In this document: in pieces, positions 1 to 6,956 of the stretch | Layout of the letters: the number at the start of each line of letters is the position of its first letter | Position numbering within the stretch: the stretch's first letter is position 1 | NCBI GenBank assembly: GCA_964414345.1 | Contig: CAYPWF010000105.1 | Span: 1 to 8,064, forward strand | DNA length: 8,064 nt | Direction: 5' to 3' | Source of the DNA: Desulfocorpusculum sp964414345 | Lineage (GTDB): Bacteria > Desulfobacterota > Desulfocorpusculales > Desulfocorpusculum | Position numbers and translations under genes: made by a program | Notes under the pieces: model-generated | What the model was told of the DNA's origin: nothing | Database searches by the model: none | What the model saw: the letters and a program-made list of their open reading frames with translations, nothing else

Positions 1-1213
1 CCAGCTTCCCTATGGTCCAGACTGCCGCTGCCCCCCCCAGGCCCAAGGCCGAGAAGGCCCAGCCCCAGGTCTCGTAAGAACCCTTTGTACCGGGATTGGT
101 CCAGTCCAGAATGGCACCAAAGACCAGGGGGGCAACTGCCCCGGCCCCGAAGCCCATAAGGGAGCGGAGTCCCAGGGCCGAGCCCAGGTACGAGGGCTTC
201 ACAGACTCTGTGAGGGCTGCGGAAAGCACAGGCGAGTCCCCCAGGGAGGAAAAAGCGTAGATGCCTCCCAGGCCAAGCACCACTGCTAAGGGCAGCCCGA
301 TGCTCCATCCGAAAAGGAAGGAGCAGATAGTGCTCAGGCCGGCCATGGCCAACATCACTGTCCTTCGGCCCATGCGGTCGGAGAGAGCACCCATGGAAAA
401 CGAGGAAACCAATCCCATGAGGTGGAAAAGAGAAGTCATCTGGGCTCCGGAGCCTGCGGCTTGCAGCTGGGCAGCCCCGGCCGCGGCAAGGCAGGCTGCC
501 AGAAAAGCAGGAGTCCAGGCCCACATGCCTTGCAGCTCCCAGTTGTGAAAGGTGTATCCCCAAATGAGCAGCATGGCGCGCCTATTGCGCAGAACTTCCC
601 TGGTGAACCTCTCCCCTTCCTGGCGGCCTGCCCCATCCACTCTTGTGCTCCTCAAGGTCAAAAATGCCAGGGCCCAGCCTGCCAGAGGACCTGAGCAGGT
701 AAGAAGAAAAGAGAGCTTGTATCCCCCAGAAGGAAGGGCCAGGCCGCTCAACAGCAAAGAAAGGGCGTACCCGCAGGAAGTGCTGGCTATGAAGCAGCCC
801 ACAGCCATGCCCCTGCTGGAAGGACTGTATTGGTCGGCTATTATCATGACCCCTGTGGTGTATGTGCCCCCCAGGGCCAGGCCGACCACTGTGTAAAGCA
901 CCAAACCCGATAGGAAGTCGCCGGCCAAGAGGGCAAATGCGAGAGCCGCGACCCCTGCCAGGAAAAGGGACCAAAGATAAACCTTCTTGGGACTCACCCT
1001 GTCAGCCAAGCTGGAGCAGGCCACCAGGGAAACCGCGTAGCCCAGTTGAAAACCGCTGGATATGGCCCCGGCCTGGGCTCCGGACATATTCCATTCCCTT
1101 TGAAGCAAGGGTATGGCTGCTGCGTAGCTCATAAAGACCAGGCCGTTGAAGACCCGGGAGGCGCATATCCCAGCGAGCCACAGATCAAATCTCGTTCTAG
1201 GGCCTTCCCCCAT
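1..1213 (-). CDS. MFS transporter, C-terminus cut by window edge
   Basis: This frame runs off the left edge without a stop. From the ATG at 1213 it shows 404 residues with about 12 hydrophobic segments, so only a short C-terminal tail should be missing. MFS motif A appears in the N-half (ADRVSPKK, about residues 70-77) and again in the C-half (GALSDRMGRR, about 275-284), the expected two-fold repeat of the family. An in-frame ATG at 1285 would add 24 Pro/Gly-rich residues but has no Shine-Dalgarno. The ATG at 1213 has GGTGGAG (1220-1226) six bases upstream and puts TM1 close to the N-terminus, so I prefer it. As the last gene after an acyl-CoA mutase it may import the acid that feeds the pathway, by proton symport. 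The substrate cannot be read from the sequence; export is also possible. Family is confident, substrate unknown. Confidence 0.88.
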   Translation of the reverse strand, partial: MGEGPRTRFDLWLAGICASRVFNGLVFMSYAAAIPLLQREWNMSGAQAGAISSGFQLGYAVSLVACSSLADRVSPKKVYLWSLFLAGVAALAFALLAGDFLSGLVLYTVVGLALGGTYTTGVMIIADQYSPSSRGMAVGCFIASTSCGYALSLLLSGLALPSGGYKLSFLLTCSGPLAGWALAFLTLRSTRVDGAGRQEGERFTREVLRNRRAMLLIWGYTFHNWELQGMWAWTPAFLAACLAAAGAAQLQAAGSGAQMTSLFHLMGLVSSFSMGALSDRMGRRTVMLAMAGLSTICSFLFGWSIGLPLAVVLGLGGIYAFSSLGDSPVLSAALTESVKPSYLGSALGLRSLMGFGAGAVAPLVFGAILDWTNPGTKGSYETWGWAFSALGLGGAAAVWTIGKL

Positions 1214-1340
1214 GGCCGACTCCACCCTGAGAAACTCCCCCGGCCCTCCTGGGGGGCGGACCGGAGCCCGGTCAAAGCCTAACATGATGGAAGCAGAGCT
1301 GGCCAGGGCTGTGGCTTCTCACGGCCAAGCCCGGTGGAGG

Positions 1341-1365
1341 GATCTGGGGCAGTTCAACCCAGATC
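1341..1365 (-). other. Perfect 8-bp-stem hairpin upstream of the MFS gene
   Basis: The arms GATCTGGG (1341-1348) and CCCAGATC (1358-1365) are perfectly complementary around a 9-nt loop. The hairpin lies in the gap between the mutase large subunit stop and the MFS start. No T-tract follows on the minus strand, so it is not a classic intrinsic terminator. It could be an mRNA-processing or stability element, a pause site, or an operator. An A+T-rich stretch between the gene end and the hairpin (about 1380-1395) could hold a weak -10 element, but I find no convincing -35 partner. Confidence 0.4.
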
Positions 1366-1404
1366 TCGCGGGAAAACTGTGATATTATTTCTGGGCAGTA
1401 CTTC

Positions 1405-3036
1405 TCAAAATATGCTTGGCTCCTGCCACTCGCCGAAGACCTCCCGGAAGACCCCGGTCATCTCCCCGACCGTGGCGTAGGCCCTGCAACACTCAACCAG
1501 TACAGGCATCACGTTATTGCCCGAGCGAGCCGTGGATTCCAGCTCCCTCAAGAGGCGTGTGACCTCTTTGTTGTCCCTCTGTCTTCTCACTTCCTTGAGA
1601 GAGGCGATCTGCTTCTCGGCCCAGCTCTCGTCATACTCGTGAAGCTCCACCTCTTGGGAGGTTTCTCCCTCGGTGTACTTGTTCACCCCCACCTTGACGA
1701 TCTCTCCCGATTGTATCCCCTTTTCGAACTCATAGGCCTGCCTTGCCACTTCCCTTTGGATGTAGCCTGTGGCGACTGCCTGCACCATCCCACCCAGATC
1801 GTCCACCCGCTTCATCTCCTGGAGGATCCTCTCCTCCATCTGTTTGGTGAGGCTCTCTATGAAGTAAGAGCCGGCCAGGGGATCCACCGTGTCTCTAAGC
1901 CCCACCTCCTCCATGATTATTTCCAGAGTCCTCAGTGACAGCAAAGCAGCCCTGGCCGTGGGTATGGTGTAGGCCTCATCGTAGGAACAAAGGGCCGTGG
2001 TCTGGGCCCCCGAGAGGGCCGCAGCCAGTCCGTAGAAGGCTCCCCTTATGATGTTGTTCTCCGGCTGCTCCTTTGTGAGGCCTGAGCCTCCCCCTCCAAA
2101 AAGACCTCTTAGGAACAGGTTCTTCTTCTCCTTGACTCCCCATCGCTCCCTGAGATTCCTGGCCCAAAGCTTTCTTGCGGCCCTGAACTTGGCCACCTGC
2201 TCCCAGAGGTTTCCAAAAACGTTCAGGTTGAAGGAGAAGCGTCCCACAAAATCGTCGGGCTGGAGCCCTCTGTTCACCAGCTCCTGGATATAGGCATTGG
2301 CTATCTGGAAGGCATAGGCTATTTCCTGCACCGGGGTGGCCCCCGACTCCCTTATGTGGTAACCGCAGATGCTCACCGGGTTGCACTGGGGGAGCTCTTT
2401 GGCCGAGTAAGCTATGCAGTCGCCCACCAGTCTCACTGCAGGCTCAACCGGAAAGATCCAGGCCCCCCTCCCGATCATCTCCTTGAGTATGTCGTTCTGA
2501 GGTGTGGCGCTTATGCGCTCCTTGGGGAAACCGAACTTCTCGGCCACAGCCTGGTACATGGCCAGCATTACAGTGGCTATGGCGTTTATGGTCAGACCGG
2601 TGCCGATTCTGTCAAGCTGGATGCCCTGAAAGGCTGTCTCAAAATCCCTCAGGGAGTCCACGGCCATGCCCACTCGGCCCACCTCCCCCTCGGCCCTGGG
2701 ATCGTCCGAATCCAGCCCCATCTGGGTAGGCAGATCAAAGGCCACGTTCAGGCCTGTCTGCCCCTGGGAGATCATCCACTTGAACCTCTGGTTAGTCTCC
2801 TCAGGGGTGCCGAATCCCGTGTACTGGCGCGTGGTCCAGGCCCGGCTCCTGTACCCCAAGGGGTGTATGCCCCTTGTGAAGGGATACTCGCCCGGGTCCC
2901 CCAGGTCTTTCTGGTAGTCGAAACCCACCTCTTCCAGGTCCTGGGGTCCGTAGACAGGTTTCACCCTTATGCCGGACTGGTAGATCACCTCCTGGATAGC
3001 GTCCTTTGGGTCTCTTATGTATCTAGCCACTCCCAT
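1405..3036 (-). CDS. B12-dependent acyl-CoA mutase large subunit (methylmalonyl-CoA mutase family), divergent
   Basis: This 543-residue protein is the substrate-binding TIM-barrel subunit of an adenosylcobalamin-dependent acyl-CoA mutase; such enzymes interconvert succinyl-CoA-type and malonyl-CoA-type esters by radical carbon-skeleton rearrangement. It has no B12 domain, which is supplied by the gene just upstream. Family landmarks are YPFTRGIHP (51-59), RQYTGFGT (70-77), GLNVAFDLPTQMG (95-107), QNDILKEMIGR (180-190) and GYHIRESG (225-232). By my recalled alignment to the Propionibacterium enzyme, Tyr72, Gln180, Arg190, Tyr226, His227, Arg266 and Ser268 match Y89, Q197, R207, Y243, H244, R283 and S285. 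Tyr72 and Arg190 hold the free carboxylate in methylmalonyl-CoA mutase and are replaced in isobutyryl- and 2-hydroxyisobutyryl-CoA mutases. Oddly, the usual R-x-H-x-Q-T strand reads RGLFGGGGSG (310-319) and S-L-H-T-N reads TTALC (346-350). The start has GGGAGG six bases upstream, inside the small subunit gene, implying translational coupling. Family is certain; substrate is open. Confidence 0.93.
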   Translation of the reverse strand: MGVARYIRDPKDAIQEVIYQSGIRVKPVYGPQDLEEVGFDYQKDLGDPGEYPFTRGIHPLGYRSRAWTTRQYTGFGTPEETNQRFKWMISQGQTGLNVAFDLPTQMGLDSDDPRAEGEVGRVGMAVDSLRDFETAFQGIQLDRIGTGLTINAIATVMLAMYQAVAEKFGFPKERISATPQNDILKEMIGRGAWIFPVEPAVRLVGDCIAYSAKELPQCNPVSICGYHIRESGATPVQEIAYAFQIANAYIQELVNRGLQPDDFVGRFSFNLNVFGNLWEQVAKFRAARKLWARNLRERWGVKEKKNLFLRGLFGGGGSGLTKEQPENNIIRGAFYGLAAALSGAQTTALCSYDEAYTIPTARAALLSLRTLEIIMEEVGLRDTVDPLAGSYFIESLTKQMEERILQEMKRVDDLGGMVQAVATGYIQREVARQAYEFEKGIQSGEIVKVGVNKYTEGETSQEVELHEYDESWAEKQIASLKEVRRQRDNKEVTRLLRELESTARSGNNVMPVLVECCRAYATVGEMTGVFREVFGEWQEPSIF

Positions 3037-3037
3037 C

Positions 3038-3445
3038 TCACGCCTCCCTCCTGGCAGCCACCAGTCTTTGGATTCCCCCTATTATCTCCTTGAAGGGTGT
3101 GCCTCCCGGGAACACTCCCTTCACCCCCATCTGGCTAAGCACAGGAATGTCTTTCTTGGGGATGACCCCTCCCACCACCACCTCCACTTCCTCCATGCCC
3201 TCCTGTTTAAGCCTCTCCATGAGCTTTCGACATATGGGCACATGGGCTCCTGACATGATGGAAAGCCCGATCACGTCCACCGACTCTTGCATAGCCGCTC
3301 TCAAGATCTGCTCCACGCTTTGGTGAAGACCCGTGTACACGACTTCCATGCCCGCATCCCTGAGGGCCAGGGCCACCACCTTGGCCCCCCTATCATGACC
3401 GTCAAGTCCAGGTTTGGCTATGAGGACCTTTGTTTTTCTCTCCAT
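3038..3445 (-). CDS. Acyl-CoA mutase small subunit, B12-binding domain
   Basis: This 135-residue protein is a stand-alone cobalamin-binding domain (flavodoxin-like fold). The base-off/His-on motif is D-x-H-x-x-G at Asp15-His17-Gly20, preceded by Lys11. These match the K604, D608 and H610 triad of the Propionibacterium mutase, where the histidine is the lower axial cobalt ligand. The second and third B12 signatures are present as GLSIMSG (60-66) and VVGGVIP (90-96). The length is that of the C-terminal domain in fused mutases and of the small subunit in archaeal and deltaproteobacterial split enzymes. It pairs with the large subunit, whose ATG follows this stop after one base. The start at 3445 has GGGAGG (3452-3457) six bases upstream. 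Corrinoid-binding mutase subunit is near certain; the specific acyl-CoA is not determined by this chain. Confidence 0.95.
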   Translation of the reverse strand: MERKTKVLIAKPGLDGHDRGAKVVALALRDAGMEVVYTGLHQSVEQILRAAMQESVDVIGLSIMSGAHVPICRKLMERLKQEGMEEVEVVVGGVIPKKDIPVLSQMGVKGVFPGGTPFKEIIGGIQRLVAARREA

Positions 3446-3474
3446 TTAACGCCTCCCGGCCCAGGCCGTATCCC

Positions 3475-3491
3475 ATTGGGAAGAAGCCAAT
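3475..3491. promoter_or_regulatory. Inverted repeat ATTGG-N7-CCAAT upstream of the mutase genes
   Basis: Perfect 5-bp arms (3475-3479 and 3487-3491) flank a 7-bp centre, about 30 bp before the small subunit ATG. The length and spacing could suit a dimeric regulator site or a small mRNA hairpin in the leader. It was found by eye and could be chance. Confidence 0.25.
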
Positions 3492-3509
3492 TTTCAAGCA
3501 TACCCCTTT

Positions 3510-3523
3510 AGGGTTCAAACCCT
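3510..3523. promoter_or_regulatory. Palindrome AGGGTT-CA-AACCCT, candidate operator/promoter region
   Basis: This 14-bp palindrome has 6-bp arms and a 2-bp centre in the 128-bp gap between the GntR gene and the mutase genes. On the minus strand it contains TTGAAC, which with a 17-bp spacer faces GAAAAT, a weak sigma70-like pair (4 of 6 matches each) directed at the mutase. A palindrome over the -35 would suit control by the neighbouring FCD regulator, though it does not show the usual TGGT-type FadR half-sites. No other terminator or promoter is obvious in the gap. Confidence 0.3.
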
Positions 3524-3573
3524 TCTCCCTTGGGTGTCTTGATACCCCTTTGTCCGACCCGATCCTTGCCCTC

Positions 3574-4245
3574 TCAAACGGTTATTTTTCCCTTCTTGAT
3601 CTCCCTGAGCACCACCCCCATGCCCCTCAGGATGTGTTCCCGCACGATTCTCTCCACTGCCTTCTCGTCGCCTTTGGCCATGGCCCTCATCATCCTCTCG
3701 TGGTCCCTGAGGGAGGTGCCGGGCATGGTGCCCCGGGAAAGGATGACCCGCCTGAAGCGGTAAAAATGATCTCGAAGCTCATGGATCATCCTGTATAGCC
3801 GATCGCTCCCGCTGGCCCTGTAGAGCCTGTCGTGGAATTCAGTGTTGAGTGAGACGAACTGCTCCGAATCCCCCTTTTCCAGGGCAGCGCGGGACCTCTG
3901 GATGATCTCTTGGAGTTCTGCCATGAGATCTGGTTGCTTTCTCCTGGTGGCCAGCACAGCCGCATAGCTCTCAAGCACGCTCCTTATGCCGAAGATCTCC
4001 TCGATATCCTTGTTGGCTATGCGCCTCACCTCATAGCCGCCGTATTTGAGCTTCTCCAGGAGCTCTTCCTGCCTGAGCCTCTGCAGGGCCTCCCTCACAG
4101 GAGTGCGGCTGGCCCCAAGAAAGGATGCCAGCTTCTCTTCAACGAACCTGTGGCCCCCTGGGATCTCCCCCCTCAGGATGCTCCTCCTCAGGGCGTTGTA
4201 GATGGAGAGGCTGAGCCCTCTTTTCCCCTTGCGCCTGGTTCCCAT
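3574..4245 (-). CDS. GntR-family (FadR/FCD subfamily) transcriptional regulator
   Basis: This is a 223-residue regulator. Residues 10-75 form the GntR winged helix-turn-helix, with the typical recognition segment SRTPVREALQRL (46-57) and the wing near 65-75. Residues about 80-215 are the helical FCD ligand-binding domain. Its usual metal/ligand residues are visible: Asn134 and His138 (LNTEFHDRL), His182 (RDHERM) and His204 (REHI). FCD regulators commonly bind small carboxylic acids through the metal. The frame is open upstream to 4344, but starts there (TTG, GTG) would overlap the ferredoxin gene. The ATG at 4245 begins 22 bp after that gene's stop and gives the standard N-terminus, though its Shine-Dalgarno (AAGG) is weak. 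Being last of the electron-transfer genes and just ahead of the mutase, it probably regulates this locus in response to a pathway acid. The effector is unknown. Confidence 0.92.
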   Translation of the reverse strand: MGTRRKGKRGLSLSIYNALRRSILRGEIPGGHRFVEEKLASFLGASRTPVREALQRLRQEELLEKLKYGGYEVRRIANKDIEEIFGIRSVLESYAAVLATRRKQPDLMAELQEIIQRSRAALEKGDSEQFVSLNTEFHDRLYRASGSDRLYRMIHELRDHFYRFRRVILSRGTMPGTSLRDHERMMRAMAKGDEKAVERIVREHILRGMGVVLREIKKGKITV

Positions 4246-4267
4246 GATCGCCTTGAGACCAGCCAGA

Positions 4268-4546
4268 TCAACCGAACCTGTACTGGACACCGCGCCCTCC
4301 TCTGGGATAACTCCAGGTAATGGCCCCTGGCTTGCAAGCCACAAGGCAGGTGCCGCACTCCAGACAGCCCGCGTGCTCCACCCTGATCTCGTCCTTCTCG
4401 GGCTCGTACCTGTAGAGCTCTGCCGGACAAATCCTCAGGCAGTACCTCTCCTTGCATCGGGCCCGACATACCCGATGATCGATGAGGATATGGCTCGCCT
4501 CATCCACCCGGAAAGCATCCAGGGCCAGTTTCTCCTCCAGCTTCAT
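4268..4546 (-). CDS. fixX: FixX-like ferredoxin partner of FixC
   Basis: This is a 92-residue iron-sulfur protein. The FixX hallmarks are GCLECGTC (60-67) and the C-terminal YPRGGRGVQYRFG (80-92), close to the E. coli FixX ending as I recall it. In the family it corresponds to the [4Fe-4S] part of ETF:quinone oxidoreductase and relays electrons between the FixC flavin and quinone. Eight cysteines are present: 27, 31, 36 and 40 (C-x3-C-x4-C-x3-C-P) and 61, 64, 67 and 71 (C-x2-C-x2-C-x3-C). That is enough for two [4Fe-4S] clusters, whereas E. coli FixX has about four cysteines. It starts 9 bp after the fixC-like stop, with a GAGGGTGG Shine-Dalgarno in that gap, so the two are almost surely co-translated. 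No signal peptide or membrane segment is seen. Confidence 0.92.
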   Translation of the reverse strand: MKLEEKLALDAFRVDEASHILIDHRVCRARCKERYCLRICPAELYRYEPEKDEIRVEHAGCLECGTCLVACKPGAITWSYPRGGRGVQYRFG

Positions 4547-4555
4547 GCCACCCTC

Positions 4556-5839
4556 TCAAAGCTTTCTCATGGCCCAAAGGTCCTTGAGCAGGGAGGGAAC
4601 CCCCGGGCCCTTGCTCAGGGCGCGGCGCAAGCTTCTCAGGTATCCCTCCTTGGGCCCCGGGCCCACCCTGAACAACCCCGCCAGTGCCTCGCAGATGAGC
4701 TCCGGGTACTCCCTGTATATCCTGGGAATGCCCAAAATCTTCTCCAGCGGGGCGAACCTGTTCACGTCCTTGAGCACAAAACTCTCCTGTAGCTGAGCCA
4801 CGTACAAGGCCAGGGAAGAAGCGCTGAAATCCTGCCTCTGCACGGCCTGGATCACCGCCTTGGCGGCGAAGAGCCCCGAGGCCATGGCCATGTCCATGCC
4901 CCTTACCGTGACACCCATATTCAAGGAGAGTCCGGCGGCATCCCCCACTATGAGGTAACCGTCTCCCACAAGGCGCGAGATGGGAAGGCGCCTGGCCTCA
5001 GGGATCATGTGCGCCCCATATTCCAGGAGCCTCCCGCCCTGAATGAGGGAGGCTATCTCTTCCCTTGCCTTGAAGCTCTCCAGGAGCTCGTGGGGGCGTG
5101 CCTGGGCACGCATGAGATCCTCCAGGCGCAACACCAGGCCCAAGGAGACGCTATCCCTGTTGGTGTAAAGAAACCCCCCACCCCCTATTCCTGAGGTGAT
5201 GGAACCCACGAAGAGATGGGCGACCCCCTGGCCCTCTCCCACCCCGAACCTGGGCTCCAGGGTCCCCTCCGGGAGCTGGATGACCTCTTTCAGGGCAGTG
5301 GCCACCTCCCGGGGCTGTGGGGGAGAGCTCAGGCCAAGCTCCCTGGACAGGAGCCCCAGGACCCCCTCTGCCAGGATCACCGCCTTGGCCCGGATCTCCT
5401 CCCCGTCAGAGCGGATCCCAGCCACCTTGCCGTGATCCAGAATCAGACCGTCCACCCGCTTCTGTGGGACCACGAACCCACCAGCCTGGGCCACCCTCTC
5501 TGCCAGATGGGAGTCCAGCAAGGCCCTGAGCACTGTGTGGCTCTCGTATTGGGGCTCACCCAGGATCCGATGCCTGAAGCTGAGGGTGGCAGAGCCGTCC
5601 TGGCCCATGGCCGAGAGCCTCTCCACCACCACCTTTCTCTCCAGAGGCAAGCCCTCCAGGAGCTCCTCCAGAAGCCCCCTGAGGGGGCCCAAGTAGAGCC
5701 TGCCTCCGCTTAGGTTCTTGCTGCCGGCCAAATCCCCCCGCTCCAAAACCAGTACCCCGAGACCGGCCTTGGCAGCGTAGTAGGCGGCTGTGAGGCCCGA
5801 AAGACCGGCCCCTACCACCACCAGATCCAGCTCTTCCAT
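4556..5839 (-). CDS. fixC: FixC-like FAD-dependent ETF:quinone oxidoreductase
   Basis: This 427-residue flavoprotein belongs to the FixC / ETF-QO family. The N-terminal Rossmann motif is GAGLSG (10-15), with Glu33 at the end of the second strand (LVLERG) for the FAD ribose. The second FAD signature is DGYLIVGDAAG (293-303), followed by a long C-terminal helical part. It has the length of FixC and lacks the fused ferredoxin domain of mitochondrial-type ETF-QO; that domain is the separate gene 9 bp downstream. It should accept electrons from the EtfAB dimer encoded just upstream and pass them via the ferredoxin to the membrane quinone pool. The ATG at 5839 is preceded by a G-rich Shine-Dalgarno and gives a Rossmann fold at residue 5, as usual. 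There is no nitrogenase context; such modules also serve acyl-CoA dehydrogenation, as with fixABCX in enteric carnitine metabolism. Confidence 0.92.
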   Translation of the reverse strand: MEELDLVVVGAGLSGLTAAYYAAKAGLGVLVLERGDLAGSKNLSGGRLYLGPLRGLLEELLEGLPLERKVVVERLSAMGQDGSATLSFRHRILGEPQYESHTVLRALLDSHLAERVAQAGGFVVPQKRVDGLILDHGKVAGIRSDGEEIRAKAVILAEGVLGLLSRELGLSSPPQPREVATALKEVIQLPEGTLEPRFGVGEGQGVAHLFVGSITSGIGGGGFLYTNRDSVSLGLVLRLEDLMRAQARPHELLESFKAREEIASLIQGGRLLEYGAHMIPEARRLPISRLVGDGYLIVGDAAGLSLNMGVTVRGMDMAMASGLFAAKAVIQAVQRQDFSASSLALYVAQLQESFVLKDVNRFAPLEKILGIPRIYREYPELICEALAGLFRVGPGPKEGYLRSLRRALSKGPGVPSLLKDLWAMRKL

Positions 5840-5851
5840 ATGGACTCATCC

Positions 5852-5887
5852 CCCCAAGGAAATGGGGCTCCACTCCAGGGAGTCCCC
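5852..5887 (-). promoter_or_regulatory. Two overlapping hairpins between etfA and the fixC-like gene
   Basis: In the 59-bp gap, GGGGCTCC (5864-5871) can pair with GGAGTCCCC (5879-5887), giving 8 bp with one bulged base. Alternatively TGGGG (5863-5867) can pair with CCCCA (5852-5856). The stems share 5864-5867, so they exclude each other. The second would cover the G-rich ribosome-binding region of the fixC-like gene. This could balance translation along the operon, or be chance in G/C-rich sequence. Confidence 0.25.
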
Positions 5888-5898
5888 TTCTGCCGGGC

Positions 5899-6873
5899 TC
5901 ACCCCTTGGCCTTGAGCTCCTGGATCAAGGCCGGGAGAAAATCCTTGAGGTCCTCCACGACCCCGTAATCCGCGTGATTGAAGATCAGGGCGTTGGGATC
6001 CCTGTTCACTGCCACCACCACCCGGGAGCTGTCCATGCCCATGATATGGTGAATGGCTCCTGAGATCCCCATAGCCATGTACAGGTCTGGGGAGACCGTC
6101 TTGCCGCTCTTGCCCACCTGCTGGGAGGCAGGCCTCCAGCCGCTGTCCACCACCGAGCGGCTGGCCCCCACAGCCCCGCCCAAAAGCGCGGCCAGCTCCT
6201 CCAGCATTTGGAAACTCTCGGGCTCCCCCATACCCCTCCCCCCGGCCACCACCACGGCGGCCTCGGTGAGCTCTGGTCCTAAGCCAAGCTCCTGGAGCCG
6301 CTCCAGAACTTCCACCGCACCGGGCCCGGCCTCAACAGGTATTCTCTCCAACTGGGCCATGCGGCTTCCCTCCTTTCGGGCAAAGGCCCGGGGCCTCACT
6401 CCCACCAGGTAGGGGGGCAAACCGCAAGACTCAAGCTCCACCAAGAATCTCCCCCCGTGCAGGGGTCTTCTCACCAGGAGCGTTTGGCCCTCACCCAGCT
6501 CTAGTCCTGTCACCTCCGAGACCATGCTGCGCCCCAGCCTGACTGCCAGCCTGGGCATCCACTCCATGCTCCTTAGGCTGGAGGGAGCCATAAGCATGAA
6601 AGGGGAGCCATCCCTGCAGAGGTTTTCCAGGGCCTGGATATACTCCCAGGCTTCAGGTTTGGGGCACCCTGGGTCTTCCATGACCAGGATCAGGTCCGGG
6701 TGCCCTTGCACCCTCTCGGCCGCCTCGGCAGCCTTGGATCCAGAGACCAAAGCCACGACTTGGCGACCCATCCGGTCAGCCAACTCCCTGGCCTTGCCCA
6801 GCAGCTCATGGGCCACCGCCCTTTCCATCCCCTCCCAGTGCTCCACCCAGACCCATATGCCCCCTTTTTCCAT
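5899..6873 (-). CDS. etfA: Electron transfer flavoprotein alpha subunit (EtfA/FixB family)
   Basis: This 324-residue protein is the alpha chain of the EtfAB heterodimer, which carries electrons from acyl-CoA dehydrogenases to an ETF:quinone oxidoreductase. The N-terminal domain begins in family style (WVWVEHWEGM, then ELLGKARELAD at 23-33). The C-terminal FAD domain starts near 205 and shows GGRGMG (211-216), GASRSVVDSGW (236-246), QVGKSGKTVSPDLYMA (252-267), GISGAIHHIMGM (269-280) and ADYGVVEDL (301-309). His276 matches the FAD-contacting histidine of human ETF (H286 by my alignment). The preceding glutamine of the common AIQH motif is His275 here, and the flavin-N5 threonine (T266 in human) is Ser256. 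An ATG at 6930 would add 19 acidic, unconserved residues; the ATG at 6873 has GGGGGG close by and gives the normal N-terminus. It lies 83 bp after etfB. Confidence 0.93.
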   Translation of the reverse strand: MEKGGIWVWVEHWEGMERAVAHELLGKARELADRMGRQVVALVSGSKAAEAAERVQGHPDLILVMEDPGCPKPEAWEYIQALENLCRDGSPFMLMAPSSLRSMEWMPRLAVRLGRSMVSEVTGLELGEGQTLLVRRPLHGGRFLVELESCGLPPYLVGVRPRAFARKEGSRMAQLERIPVEAGPGAVEVLERLQELGLGPELTEAAVVVAGGRGMGEPESFQMLEELAALLGGAVGASRSVVDSGWRPASQQVGKSGKTVSPDLYMAMGISGAIHHIMGMDSSRVVVAVNRDPNALIFNHADYGVVEDLKDFLPALIQELKAKG

Positions 6874-6956
6874 AATCCCCCCATGATCTGCGCTTTGGTC
6901 TGTTAGGTCTTCTTGGTCCTCGGCCCCCATCCGATCCCAATTCCTCTTTTCTCAAA

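Noticed and set aside
1341..1365. Rho-independent terminator after the mutase genes.
   Set aside because: The stem is good but no T-run follows it on the transcribed strand, so I list it only as a hairpin.
2356..3093. Plus-strand open frame of 245 codons opposite the mutase large subunit.
   Set aside because: It is a shadow of a strongly coding G+C-rich gene; the minus-strand frame matches a known family end to end, and the plus-strand product has no recognisable motif.
1405..3445. Isobutyryl-CoA or 2-hydroxyisobutyryl-CoA mutase.
   Set aside because: Those enzymes replace the Tyr and Arg that bind the substrate carboxylate (Phe/Gln or Ile/Gln); here Tyr72 and Arg190 are both kept.
4246..4344. 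Upstream TTG or GTG starts for the GntR regulator.
   Set aside because: They would overlap the end of the ferredoxin gene and add residues not seen in FCD regulators; the ATG at 4245 gives a normal N-terminus.
6874..6930. Upstream ATG for etfA adding 19 residues.
   Set aside because: The added residues are acidic and unlike EtfA N-termini, and the ATG at 6873 has a better ribosome-binding site; the longer form cannot be fully excluded.
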